Shown here in pieces: positions 37,175-49,079 of a DNA stretch of 64,000 nt. The stretch covers positions 32,552,392 through 32,616,391 of the forward strand of contig CM057142.1 in assembly GCA_029964075.1 (NCBI GenBank), in the 5' to 3' direction. The position numbers were made by a program, and so were the translations under genes. Origin of the DNA: Patiria pectinifera. Its lineage: Eukaryota > Echinodermata > Asteroidea > Valvatida > Asterinidae. A model generated the notes under the pieces. It worked only from the letters and a program-made list of their open reading frames with translations, was not told the origin of the DNA and made no database searches. How positions within the stretch are numbered: position 1 is the stretch's first letter; every line of letters begins with the position of its first letter.

Positions 37175-37335
37175 GTTTATGGTGTAACATTATCGATAAA
37201 TTGAGGACAGGAACCAAATCGAGGACTCCTCGGTTAGAAAACGTGTACAAAACCAATGAGAGCTGCTGCAAAAAAGTTTAGAGTATAAACAAAGGAAAAG
37301 GGAAGAGGAACAAATCCTCGATTTATACCATAAAC
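37175..37335. mobile_element. GTTTATGGTGTAAATCGAGG MITE, copy 3
   Basis: The ends GTTTATGGTGTAA and TTATACCATAAAC flank an interior in the same orientation as copy 1 (GAGGACAGGAACCAAATCGA, AAAGGAAAAGGGAAGAGGAA). Confidence 0.85.
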
Positions 37336-38063
37336 AAACGTGTGTGTACATGTACACGTGCATGTTCAAATGTATATTCCTGTAAAGCAATTGCTCAACA
37401 TACGGTACATTGTAATTTGTACACATGTACAAATGTATATGTATGGGTAGTGTGTTGAGTGGCTTAAAAACATCATGTGTACAAAAAAGATTAAAACCCT
37501 GATTTGGGATTTTGAGGGAATTGACCATCCCACTTCAAACAGTCATTTCCAAAGAGATAGTGTAGCAATGGGATTTCAGTAAACAGATTTTGACACACTT
37601 AAGCATTCATAATCTGCTGATGGCCATACCAAACAAATGTACAGAGCACGATTGTTACTCCAGGGTTGATCTTGACCACACCCCTTCTAAAAAAAAAAGG
37701 GGGTATAGATCTATGTACCGGTACATATGTATGAATGCAGGTACCCCCCCCCCCCCACCCTGGTATGTGGTACGTGTGTGAACGTTTGAGTTGCAATGGT
37801 GATCTGCAAGATAATTATATCAACCCAAATGTGACAAAGAACTAAACGCCTCCTCTTGTCAATTATCTTGTAATGTTAGATAAATTGCACAGGGTAAACA
37901 AAAGCTACAATATTGAAATAGTGCACATATGGTATTGGTACCGGTACCAGTACATTGTACATAATATAGCTACAGCAAAACACCATAACATGCACTGTAA
38001 CCCGAAACCTACTAAATTCACGAAAATGATTTTTCCATGATCAATGTGAATATGTCAGTCAAT

Positions 38064-38107
38064 CAAGGGGGGGGGGGGGGGGAAGCCACCCCAACCGCCC
38101 CCCCCTT
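38064..38107. repeat. G18 run followed by C run
   Basis: About 18 consecutive G followed within 15 bases by CCACCCCAACCGCCCCCCCC could fold as a hairpin or quadruplex, and is a likely site of length polymorphism or assembly error. Confidence 0.75.
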
Positions 38108-38933
38108 TGGATACACTTACATTATAAGGGATGGAAATATAGACAGCTAGGGTTTAATGGTAAGCTGAAACAAAGGGTTGATACAGTATGTGAAGTATTT
38201 GTACATATTACCACACCTCTCAATCAGTGGCAGAATTAGACCATTTGTATAATCCACCAGGATTTTAATATTGAGGTACATGTACACAGTACCACTGTTT
38301 GCCATGGCATAGTCACGGTTCACGCGCTGGCTGTTTAATTATAACCCAGCCAGCCACTCCATGCAATCTATACATCTCACCTAGTTTGGTTCATATTTAA
38401 TGCGCAATGCAGGTGACTGTGTTCATGCGTCGGTAATAGCGCTTCTCACCGCAACGGTCAGTTGACTTAACAGCAAATGTCAACGTCATACGAAGACGGC
38501 AATATTATCTGTGATATTTACATGCTTTGAGCCGGCGATAGCCTGATATACATGTACAGATTGTGTGTGCAAAAACTGCACTGTTCAATTTTCCATATAA
38601 TAATAATTGTGTTTCATTATGAATTCTCATTTACATATATGTAAAATACATGGATATGTGGGAATAATGCAAAAAAAATACCACGTCGTGCGATGTACTT
38701 GGTTGTCACGCACTCAAAACCTTTAACATTACCCAAATGTCTCAATTATGGAGAAACATGTATGTGGCGTTGATCTGCTTCAGGGCACGGAATATCCTGA
38801 TTGAAACTGGTATATGACCAAACAGCACGATACGTGTACATACATGTATGTGACACTGCACTATAGGGTACAGATAAATGAAGATTTTATACCCTTCAGC
38901 GCACCACGACGATGATGTTTTGTGGTTTTTTTC

Positions 38934-39457
38934 TTAAAGGGAATATATACATCATTTGCTTTTGCTGTAATTTTCAGAAATGGATGGAATTGGGGGGGTT
39001 GGAAATATATAGCAAATATAGTTACACTGACTTTTTTGAGGTTTTGGGTTCGAAAATGCTATAAAAACCAAGAAAAACAATCATTTTCCTGTAGTCTGGT
39101 TCCCTGACTCCATTTAAGAAGAAACAGAGCAGTTTACATACATTGGGGAATTGTAAGGTCAGGGAACCAGTCTAGCCAGCTTGTACCCGTTCATAGGTGT
39201 GTAATCGATTGCAAACAAGTGCGATGGTCAACTGGGGCCAGTATTTGAAAAAAAGCCAGTTTTTCCAACGCTGGTCGGCCGATCAGCGTTGGAAATTGAT
39301 ACAAAAATACCACTTTTCTTGAAAATGACAGTATACCAGGTGCCATGATTTTACAGGATGCTTTACACTGTCATTCACTAACAGTCCAGCAAGGTATTTC
39401 AAAATGATTTGGTAGTTTTATTTTTTGATGTTTGCAAATGTTGTATTTTCCCTTTAA
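38934..39457. mobile_element. 524-bp TTAAAGGG inverted-repeat element, copy 1
   Basis: This copy has the same organisation as 60418-60942: TTAAAGGGAATATATACATC at one end, GCAAATGTTGTATTTTCCC with TTTAA at the other, and the palindrome CCAACGCTGGTCGGCCGATC in the middle. It lies in intron 1 of the PLCB4-like gene. It is a non-autonomous element with possible TTAA target preference. Confidence 0.85.
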
Positions 39458-40129
39458 GCTGCAGCCATTTTTGAAGTGTGGGCCTTTTGTTCTACAGGGA
39501 TACACTTTAAACACATCAGTAGACCATTGTGCATCCATTGATTCTGCATTAAAGGGCCATTGAAGTGAATGTTTCTTGGGAACAAATTTTGTGCAACTTT
39601 ATAATCCTCTTACGTGTATGAAAACTATTTGACATCCTTTTTTGGTTAATTTTATTGAAAAGTGTGCTTCTTTAAACATTCAGAAGTTTCCATGGTTTTC
39701 CGGGCAACTGAGGGCTCTGTTGCTGTGATGTCATTTCAGGAAGACACTGTTCAGTTTACGGGTTATCTGTTCACATTTTGAACCCAAACATTTTTTCACT
39801 GAAAACGTTTATGAGAAAAGTTTGCTCATTTTTTTGGCTTACTGCCATGTACTGACACAACAACAAATCACTAAAGAAAAGAACATTTACGACAGCGAAA
39901 TATTCAAAATTCTGGCAGCTTTTAGTGCTGAAACTAGTTGTAAGAAGTCCATTATATTAGCCACATTTGTGGGGCTAGGATTAAAACAGAACCGAAAAGG
40001 GACAATTTCGAATTTTTATATACAACGCATGATTTGTTATTTAAAACAAATACTGCAAGTTGAACTTGCGCTATCCCCCTGGCAGTATTTATACAGTCAG
40101 TTAGTAAGCACACTTTTCAATTGACTCAT

Positions 40130-40440
40130 CCAAAATCAATAATTTGACCCCTAGATGACCTTTGACCTCAAATGCCTCAAGTCATCTTAAGTCTCCCTAC
40201 CCATCTTATTGTAAACAACAATGACCTCATTTGAACCCTAGATGACATTTGACCTCAAATGTCTCAAGTTATCTTAAGTCCCCCTACCCAAAGATTATTG
40301 TCACCAAGTTTGGTTGAGATTGAAGTCTGACTTTTCATATGACAGCACGAAACAGTTTTTTTAACCTAACCAAAATAGAAAACACACATGCACACGGACA
40401 CACAAAAGGAATACACTATCGCAATATCCCCCTTTCTTGG
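40130..40440. repeat. Repeat with 87-bp internal duplication next to PLCB4-like exon 1
   Basis: CTAGATGAC(C/A)TTTGACCT followed by CAAATG and CTCAAGT occurs at 40151 and 40238. GATTATTGTCACCAAGTTTG and an ACACACATGCACACGGACAC tail follow, ending about 50 bp from the exon's donor. This resembles a dispersed element. TGACCTTTGACCT (40156-40168) is a perfect direct-repeat-1 nuclear-receptor half-site pair on the minus strand. Confidence 0.55.
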
Positions 40441-40491
40441 CTTAAAAGCCAAGGGGGGTAGAAATTTGAAAGGGTGTTCTTTGTTACCTAC

Positions 40492-40575
40492 CTCATCATA
40501 GCGTTCAAATGTCGCTCCGTGCAGCAGACCGTCCGGTACAGTAATCTGCCACTGGAAGTCATAAAGCTTGGCCAT
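40492..40575 (-). CDS. PLCB4: PLC beta 4-like, coding exon 1 (start codon, residues 1-28)
   Basis: This exon encodes the N-terminus of a phosphoinositide-specific phospholipase C beta of the PLCB4/norpA class. That enzyme is activated by Gq at the plasma membrane and cleaves PIP2 to IP3 and diacylglycerol; norpA is the fly phototransduction PLC. Read on the minus strand, it starts MAKLYDFQWQ and ends GATFERYDE. I recall vertebrate PLCB4 as starting MAKPYEFNWQ and ending GAVFDRYEE, with the same 28-residue length. The ATG (40575-40573) has A at -3 and G at +4. The exon ends GAG followed by a GTAGGT donor, phase 0. An in-frame upstream ATG exists, but a pyrimidine tract ending in TAG lies between it and this ATG, so this Met is the better start. 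The exon forms the first strand of the PH domain together with exons 2 and 3. Confidence 0.9.
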
Positions 40576-40613
40576 GATGGCAGAGAATGGGTTAGGCAAG
40601 GCTCCAGCCCAAA
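40576..40613 (-). other. PLCB4: Probable 5' UTR part of PLCB4-like exon 1
   Basis: Upstream of the PLCB4-like ATG on the minus strand, a run of about ten T ends in TAG, immediately followed by TTTGGGCTGG. This has the form of a 3' splice site, so the 38 nt before the ATG may be the end of a spliced 5' UTR whose first exon lies at higher coordinates (a candidate is at about 48532). The acceptor is read directly from the sequence. Its use is inferred, and transcription could instead start nearby. Confidence 0.45.
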
Positions 40614-43600
40614 CTAAAAAAAAAGTCTCTAACACATCAGTTCCGGATTACTCCTGCGCCGCTCAATTTTTGTTTTTGTTTCAGCGCTGAGGTCGTCAAG
40701 ACCACTTCGCCTTATCTGCGTCCAAGAGACCCACAATGCAACAAGCTCAGTTCAGTCTATTGTGTTACAAATTTCCAACACACCGAGTTGACGCGATCCG
40801 AAATTTATAGACTATGAATAGCAGATTGCGCCGATTTCAGGTGGAAATCGGAAGAGGTGTCACCCCCACACATTTATTTATCTCCCTCTTGGCAAGCTGC
40901 CCTTAAAATAGCCCACGCAGCGAAGGCGGCCTCGGTGGAGTGGATGTCAACTACGGCGAAACCTCAGCAACAGCTTGCGATCTTGTCCATCCCAACGACC
41001 TTTAAAACGATCTTGGCCCACAAGAATTTCACTCGTATTCCGGGCCTCCCCCCTAAGCCTGACGCATTGATGGGTGTTTATCTGGTCATGGGCTGCCTTG
41101 TTGCCTGCTTATGGGTGGGTGGGAGGGGGAGAAAGGAAAGGAAGACGCCAGCTTTCCCTGATGTGAGTCCCGTCTCGTCCTATAGTCCTCCCCGGCGTGA
41201 GTTTACTTCTTATTTTTCCTCGCCCCTTCCTGTCCGTCGGGGTTCTTCCCTTCGAGCGACAACAGTTTACCGGAAGTCACCTGCCGAAGAAAAAACAAAA
41301 CATCTATTTTTAAAAGTTTTCTGTGAAATGAGGAAAATGTACATGCCACATCAATCTCTTGAGAGTTTATTTTTACAGTGCAGATGTTCTGTTATTACCG
41401 GTAGGTTTTGTTATTTATGGGAAACAAGGCTGGAAATGTTAATGGGGTTTAATATGCCCTACCATCAGCTTTGAATTTAAAGGCATCCATATTTATGGGC
41501 TTCAGCCATTAACTTGACTCCAGAAAGTCTGGATCTGTCTTGAAATCAGTTCTGTTCCTGACCTTCAAAGATTACAATGATATTTATTTAATTTTTAAAT
41601 GTTGATACGGACATCATGATTGTTTAAAGGTAGAATGGACCATTTGTCAGTTGTGATTTTTGTTTTCGTTTGAAACAACAAAGGTGCTCAAACTCTAAAG
41701 AAGGATGCCGAACAACTAACCCAATGACATTTTAGCTCTGTGAATGCTGTATAATTTAAGAAAGCACAATATCGATTTCAGTTCAAAAACTGCCGTGTCA
41801 TATTTTCAATTGCGCCCTCTTGTGACACAATCTCGAAATCAGCATTCGGGACATGATTCTCATTCAGCCGATTGTACATGTGGGTACGTGATGTCACACA
41901 CTGAACCCAAGAATAATAGCAGCCACGCGTGCATGTGCATCGTGTCAACGCTTACACCCATTCACGGATTCACCCAATTGCAAACCAACTACAAACGGAA
42001 ATTTCCAAAAATGTGTCACTTGACACATCTTTGGAATGGACATTCTTTTATTGTTTTCTTCAAAATAACAGCATGCCAGAAGGAATAATTTCACAGAGAT
42101 TTTAGTGCCATTACTATCTTTAAACCAAGTAAGAGTTTAACAATAACTTGGTTGGTTACTTTTTTGGATAGCTGCAAATGATCCACTCTGCCTTCAACTT
42201 TTACTTTTGTAAAAAATAAATGCAAGAATCTTAATTTTATTCAAAGACATTCTTGTTAATGTTATATCAATTTCAAGTCGGAGTATATACAAATTTGCTC
42301 GACACAAATATCATACACCTTTACACCTTGCTTGTGGGGGGAAAAAACTCTCAAAAGGTTCACAGTTGTAAATGTCGTCTTCAAGACATTCCCTCCGGTG
42401 AGCATAGATTGAATTGTTCTCCGTGAATACACATTCTCAAAACCACAAGGAGAGACTGCATAATGTGCTGCATATGCCATTACCATGGACCTGATTGACA
42501 CTTCAACCGTAAGAAGCCTTTTTTTATTTTCCTTTTTTTAAATCACTATCTATTAGTTTTTCATGTTCCCAAAATAACACATTGATGTGTCAAATTAAAA
42601 ATGATTGCAGTAGATGAATTTATATTTTTGCTTCTCGGCTGAACATTTTTAGTATCAACATACCATCTTTGGTACAATGTATCTGACACTAAAAGCAGGT
42701 AAAAAGACACAGTTTCAAAATCAAAAGTACACAATTTTCTGAAGTGGTTATAAATAATTGACGGAAAAAATAACACAGACGCTGATGAAATGCAAATCAA
42801 ATATTAACATTAAAGATTACCACAATCTATCCTTGATACCTGGTATCAAAAAAATACATGTAAACTCAACAGATGTAAATATGCCTAGATTTAGTAACAG
42901 ACTTTGTGTAGAAACTCTTTCAGTTTCATTTCTACAGACTGTGCTCTTTAATGTACTACATATTTGCAATTTGGCCATGTACGTTGTATGTTTATATTGA
43001 GCCCTAACTTGTCAAACTAGATTGTAATGTACATGAAATAATAGATTCAATACAATTTTTAAAAATAATTTTGACATTAGGCCTATGTACTTGACCTTTT
43101 TAAAGCCAATATTCTACATTTGACAAAAGCTTTGATAAAAAAAAACAGAATCGTTTTATAGTCAATGTTCATGTTTTAATCAAAGATTTTTCGTTATCAA
43201 CATCGTTGATTATTCAATCACAAGCCTAATCTTTGCCAGACATGTACAAATACATGTACATTCCAAGCAGCCGTATCATAACGCATGAAACCAACATACG
43301 TATGCACACGTACATGTATGTATGCTGCGCAATCGAAGCCGTTAGCCTGAACAATATAAATACCTGCTTAATATAATGCATTGACTCGGTATTTGGGTAA
43401 TATATTCCAGGTAGGCTGCTGACGTCATATAGCTGGCATGCTGGGCTGCATGCGTTACCGTCTGTACATGTACATTTAGGTAAGCGGAGCACAAAATTCA
43501 TGCACAAGAGATAGGAGGGGCAGCATGAGTTGAAGATTGTACAATACGATTTCTTTTTCCCACGGCGGTATGAAACATGCCGTGGGCTTGAGCTGCTTAT

Positions 43601-44417
43601 GTTCATTGGTTGTTGGGTTGGTGGGTTGGTTGGTGGACAATTTACTCAGGGTGTATTATACTGTTCCATGCCACGCGTGTATTGCAGCTTTGCAAGTGAG
43701 TTTCTATGGAATACGGTACCTGCAGTTTTGTGACATCGATGCGCGCATGCGTCTAATTTGCATATTAGATCACGCCCTATTGCCTGGCAAAATTAGCGGT
43801 TGAACGGTTCGTGGAACCGTCGTGGGTTGTACCACTTGGTAATTGTTGATCTTGTTTCTGTGAACAATTACGTAAGTAAGTAAAACAGTTGTATTGAGGA
43901 AAGCTGCTCCAATCTCAAGTTTGTCCGCTTCAGGGTTTTGGGTTCACAGACAATGATTTTGTTTTTCTTGAGGGGGCTTTATTGGTTACCTCTGGGTAAA
44001 TTTGTCCTGTAATTTGATAACTGTAATGCAATCGTAGTAATAAATATCTTTATTAAAAAAAACACAGGATGTGTTTCAGTGTATCTGTTTCAACACATGA
44101 AAAAAAAAATGATGAATTGCGTTAGGCCAAGGGACTCAAAAGAACAAAAAAAAGGAACATTCAGTAAATGTACATTTTTAACAAATTACAGAAACTTACC
44201 ATTACCGTATCATTATTATCCTGTGAAGTTGGGTTGACACAAAATAACTTGGGGTCATGGAAAATAATCGGTGAAGAAAAGCCGTATTTTTTCTTTGACT
44301 TTAACTTTCGGAATTGAACGATGTGTATTTGTATTTTTTATAATCTGAATTTATGAATGAATTAATATTTGACGATGCAATGTCACATGTTTACATACTG
44401 GACATGAACATCTGTTA

Positions 44418-44763
44418 GGCCAAAAAAAAATAATAGTCGGTCTCTGGTCAGCGCACGTCGATTTTAATCATGCGCGTCAATCCTTTTTTCCCCCAAAATT
44501 GTCCATTAGAAGCTCTATTGCCACACCTCTATTCCTCAACCTTTTTTTTTTAACTTAGGGAGCACCAAAGGAGCAAGAAATTGCACATGCAACTCAAGAC
44601 ACCAAGGCAAGGCACCAAGGCAAATTATGGAGGACAGCATGTATGTGTATGAATGCAAAAAAAAAAAAAATAGTACCTGTACCATCCAAATAATCCAAGT
44701 GTGAAAAAAAAAAAAAATGCCGGCCGCTTGGAACTTCCAGAGACCACCGAGTTTTTTTTTTTT
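44418..44763. mobile_element. PIF/Harbinger-like MITE, subfamily 2, copy E (right end damaged)
   Basis: TTA is followed by GGCCAAAAAAAAATAATAGT and then CGGTCTCTGGTCAGCGC. The interior TTTTAATCATGCGCGTCAA and ACCAAGGCAAATTATGGAGG match copies C and D. The right terminus reads CCAGAGACCACCGAG plus a T run without a clear GGCC. Confidence 0.8.
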
Positions 44764-45494
44764 CATTCAAAAACAACATAAGGGGGTACATATAAGAAAA
44801 TCAAACGAGGAATCCCCTTTATATAAGCACGTAAGGCCAGAAAGAAAATGTGTGTTTATGGTAACACCCTAAAAATTATCCAGGTAGTTGGGCAGAACAA
44901 TAACTTCCTTCGGACTTTTGTTATGTTTTCTCTGGGTCTTTCAATGTACTTTGTTTACTTTAAAAGCTGTGTTGTGTTTAATTAACCTGGTTAATTGTTT
45001 TCTTAACTAATAAACACACACACACAAATTGGGAAGACTTTTTTAATTTTCAAAGTCTACTGAAAATTTTTGGCCAAATGTGGCAATACAAAATTTCAAG
45101 TCCGATCCCCATATATTCAAGCAAAATTTCAGGTCGGCAATTTGGCTGCAAAAGAAAATCCAAGTAGATGTAGTCGGCTTACAGTTCAAAATTTCAAATT
45201 TCTCACTTATTTTGATGTACATACCGGTACTGTGCATTTTTGTGTATGTATGTACAGTACGTGTACATGTACATGCATAGTGTAATATGTGGGTGCATGA
45301 ACACACATTTTCCAAATGAAATTACTGCCTAACATGTGTGCATACATCTACCGCATTTGTCTAAACAAAAACTGCGCTCAGTCACATTTTGAGTACATGT
45401 AAGTGCATTCTAGTTCAGCAGAAGAAACTGACACTCTGCACATGACCGCTCAACAATTCATGTGCTCAATCATTTTGTCTGAGCAGTGTTTGTG

Positions 45495-46025
45495 TTAAAG
45501 GGGCACTAGGTCCTGAAATCCCCGAAAATGTTATGTTTTGGATTGTTACTTCGCCTATTTCCAACATCCAGTTGAAAGGAAACCAACCTAATGTCTTACC
45601 GTTCCCGAGAAAAGACGAAAAAAAAACGGTTGTTTACATCGGACATGACTGAGCACGAATACGTTTTTTGTGTCGTTCTCAGTACGATGTACACATTGTG
45701 TGTCTGGGGAACAGCGGTGACCAATCACCAATGCAAAAAAAGTGGTTTCTTCACCTGTTCACCGTCCTCAAAAGGTGAACACTTTACGAATGAAAATCAC
45801 AACTAGCATCCAAACAGCCCGAATTAATGGGGTCACAAAAGTGGACCCCAAAAATTTTTCTCGCATGCATAATACAGGAATAACACAAAAACGCCCAATT
45901 TTGAAAGGATAGTTGTGTGGATGTTTATATCCTACTTTTAAATGTTATAATCCGATTAACATCATCTCGTTCAAAGCGCGTTTTGTAGCCCAATTGGGCT
46001 GTTCCAGGACCTAGTGTCCCTTTAA
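45495..46025. mobile_element. 531-bp inverted-repeat element with TTAA ends
   Basis: It begins TTAAAGGGGCACTAGGTCCT and ends with AGGACCTAGTGTCCC followed by TTTAA, an inverted repeat of about 21 bp. It sits in the 5' region upstream of the PLCB4-like coding start. An open stretch at 45591-45806 shows no family features. This is probably a TTAA-inserting MITE. Confidence 0.8.
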
Positions 46026-46554
46026 GTTTCACCTACTGATCACAGTAACAACTGCTAATGTATGTACTTTATGCCATACAAGTACAGTGAATAGTCGTTG
46101 TCCACGTACTACACATGTGATTCCTTTAAGAGTCAAGTACACGAAAGCCATGAATGAATCAGTGTTATTTGTTTAACACAGTTTCTGCTTTTGATACCTT
46201 ATCAGAGGCTTTTGTCCCAATAAACAATTGTGCATGACGCGTGGGAAACAGTCCAAACACGTTTAAAGTACACACATGCACATGTTTAAGGATTCTGAAC
46301 TTCCCAATATTTTGTAATACACATCACTTTGAGTTTCTTTTTTGTGGGGGGGGGAGGGAGAGGGGATTTCCAATTAGTGTACATAATTGAGTACATGTAT
46401 GTGTTTCAATGTGGTTAAATGGAATCAATCTATGATCACTCAAAGATTCCAATCCAATCAATGATCAATAACAGAAAACATCTACATTGTACTCCACAAA
46501 ATCTGCCACCTTTTCTATCAGTGGAATAACTATGGGAAGAGGAGACACAGGGCA

Positions 46555-46620
46555 CAGCCTCCCCCCCCCACCCTACCAGTCACCCCTCCCACCCACCCCT
46601 CCCCCCACCCACCCCCACAA
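46555..46620. repeat. C-rich tract (G-quadruplex potential on the minus strand)
   Basis: Repeated runs of three to ten C (CCTCCCCCCCCCCACCC, CCCACCCACCCCTCCCC) give more than four G runs on the minus strand. Confidence 0.7.
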
Positions 46621-47203
46621 AAGAGCCTTTTTTTAATTAAAATACTTTTTTAATCAAATTGTTCATTTAGAACACATGGAAACATGTTCATTACATGATG
46701 TGGTTGCATGCTAGTACATTTGCAGGTACTTAAAATATTGTACAGGGTCTGAAATTCTGAGCAAATATTACTCGGATATGGAGTGAGCGTGAGCAACCCA
46801 ATCAAATTTAAACCAATACATGTACAGACACGCAATACATGTGTTCTGTACCATTTATATCCTGGTCGCCACATGTTTAATTCAGCATTATTCTGATATA
46901 ATGAAAACTGGATGCAAATAATGCAGAAATGTAACAAATCCACAGTAAACAGCTGAGGAAATATTACATTTGTGGACAATAGCACACAAAACAAACAATT
47001 GTATTTGGTTTTTATACTTTGCAATTTTCAGACAAATTTGTAGCTTTCCAAGACTTTTAAGTTTTTACCACCCAAAAAAACCCCCAGTCAACCAATTTTT
47101 CATTTTCTTATTTTGTGAATCATTGTATGGATTCACAAAATAGATAGAAATCCCTATTTTTCATTTAATAGAGACATTTCCTGGTAAAATAACAGGGAAA
47201 ATA

Positions 47204-47429
47204 GTTATGCTTCCGGTTTCCCTACCTACCCTATTCTGACAACCCCTACCCTAATTTTTAATGGCAAAAATGAGAAAAAAACACCCAAAACCATCAAATT
47301 CTACCTTTTACCCTTGACTACACGCAGACGCCTCCATATGATTGTACACAAAATAAATTGGCCAAACAAAAACACAAATTCACTACCTACCAACCCTATT
47401 TTCGAATGCCATGTAATCGGAAGCAGAAT
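47204..47429. mobile_element. GTTCTGCTTCCGGTTA MITE, copy 2
   Basis: This is a direct-orientation copy with ends GTTATGCTTCCGGTTT and TAATCGGAAGCAGAA. It shares ACACGCAGACGCCTCCATA with copy 1. Confidence 0.8.
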
Positions 47430-48531
47430 CAATTTTTTGGGGCCTAAGTAAATAAGTTGCTTCACTCCTTGATGCATGACATTCGCTTTTTATAAATGGG
47501 ACTTTTTTTTTTCTTTTCGGTAATTTTGCTGCTGCAACACTTATTAGGAAAAAAAGGCATTACTTTTTCATAAGAGAATGAAAACTCACTCTCATGTTTT
47601 GAACTCACCTAAAACAGCTGATGTGGACCAGATTTAATTTCTATTTCTGATTCATGGCTCTGAAGGATTTTTTTAAGTATTAAAGTCCGAGTATTCAGAA
47701 ACTGAATATTCATTCACTCATAAAAAAAAAAACATTTAAAACAAAAATTAGAAATGTAACTTCATTTTAAAATAAGCTTCAATAATGATCTCATCAATGC
47801 ATGCACTGAGTGACATCATCCTGATAAGCTTGAACATGTGACCCACACAAAAATGTCTACGTAACAAAAACACGCACACAAAAATGTCAGTGAACTAAAT
47901 TTAAATCTGGAGATGATCTGCACGGTAGGCAGTGATATTATCTGCATATATACCGTTAGGCATTACAATTCAGTTATTATTTTTTATTTTTTTTACATTT
48001 TCCTAAAATCAAATGAACAAGTCAGATCATTATAATTTGAAGTTTATAAAACATGATGTTTGCCAGTAAATATGGAATTAAGTCATGTTATGTAACTTTG
48101 CAATTTTATAGAAAAATTCAACAAATTCCAAAACACGTACCATTCCTCTCCTTGTTGTAGAGTGTAGGCACTACATGTACTTCAAGTTCAACAAACATGA
48201 ACAATAACATACATTTACCTTCCTACGTTTCCTGTTGCTGTACCGGTAGGCCTAATCCATTTTCTGTTAAGTACGACTCAAGTTCCAATTCGCAAATTTC
48301 CGATCTCAGCGTCCGAGAAAATGTTCGAGTTCAGTAGGAAAACAAAATTCCAGAGAGCGGCCCAAATTTTACCCAGACTGAGCCAGGCAGAGCAACCTGG
48401 GGCGGCAAGGATCGGAGGGGATACGCAGCCTGCGTAAGCAGACGTGAGCAACAATCTTTCTACCCGTCTAGCCTGGGTCAAAGATAATTTTGTTTTATCT
48501 CTGAAATGGCAGCATCACCATATCACTCACC

Positions 48532-48800
48532 GGTGGAGGGAGAATGGGAAAAATCTGGACGATGATGACGCTAGCATCGGCAAACGCCTCCTCTTTTTCG
48601 CTCCCTCTATCTCTGGTTAATTTGTCGATTCAGCTTAGCCCAGCGTCCACAGAAACCGGTGTACTACCTGGACTTCTTTTATCTCCCACATGTCGACTAT
48701 CTATTAGAGTCTGGGGATGTTTTGGTCAGGGGTACCAGACGGGGGCTCATCGATTTTGTTCGTCGGGGGAAAAAAGAGGTGTGCGCTGAAAGCCGGCAGC
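48532..48800 (-). promoter_or_regulatory. Candidate non-coding first exon and promoter of the PLCB4-like gene
   Basis: This block is visibly richer in G, C and CpG than its surroundings. On the minus strand it ends in CCACCG followed by a GTGAGT donor (GT at 48531-48530), with no long open frame before it. A first exon here could splice to the acceptor at 40613/40614. There is no cDNA support. The block could also belong to an unrecognised gene. Confidence 0.3.
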
Positions 48801-49079
48801 GATAGCGCCACCTTGCGTTGAAAAGCTGCAACACGAAAGAGACGAACACGATTTTCGCTCGTACCCCCGCCCCTTTGTGAAAGTTGTGTTCATATCATCC
48901 ATCTTTTGTGGCGTCAATAATTATATTTCATCAGGCCTACGTATCTCGTTTCTGGGCGAGAATTGCACGTTGTCGACAGTTTACCCAATAAAACAGACAC
49001 GCAATATGGTGATGATTTTTTCCCCGAGCCACATGCGTCTCCTCATACCGCATCATTGTTCTCACCCGGTACCCATAAT

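Larger units (their letters stand above)
16503..40491. other. Intron 1 of the PLCB4-like gene (24 kb)
   Basis: It contains most of the MITEs listed. GC-richer single-copy-looking blocks at about 17406-17860, 25680-25860 (with a TGACGTCAG CRE-like site at 25728) and 31560-31760 could be regulatory. The stretches 23040-25670, 29100-29940, 31800-33560 and 35050-36900 show nothing I can name. Open frames there, including a 167-codon one at 23536-24039, look like chance or repeat. Confidence 0.65.
40614..48531. other. 5' region of the PLCB4-like gene
   Basis: This is either the 5' UTR intron or the promoter side. 40640-41290 is GC-richer with several CpGs and carries a long plus-strand open frame (40857-41474) that lacks family features. 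The rest holds the TTAA element at 45495, Harbinger copy E and the MITE at 47204. I see nothing in 42220-44400 or 47440-48270. Confidence 0.45.

Noticed and set aside
40857-41474. Long plus-strand open frame of 205 codons
   Set aside because: It opens with GTG, with the first ATG at codon 30, and has no domain, signal peptide or repeat pattern. It lies in the GC-richer 5' flank of the PLCB4-like gene, where stops are rarer. I treat it as chance.
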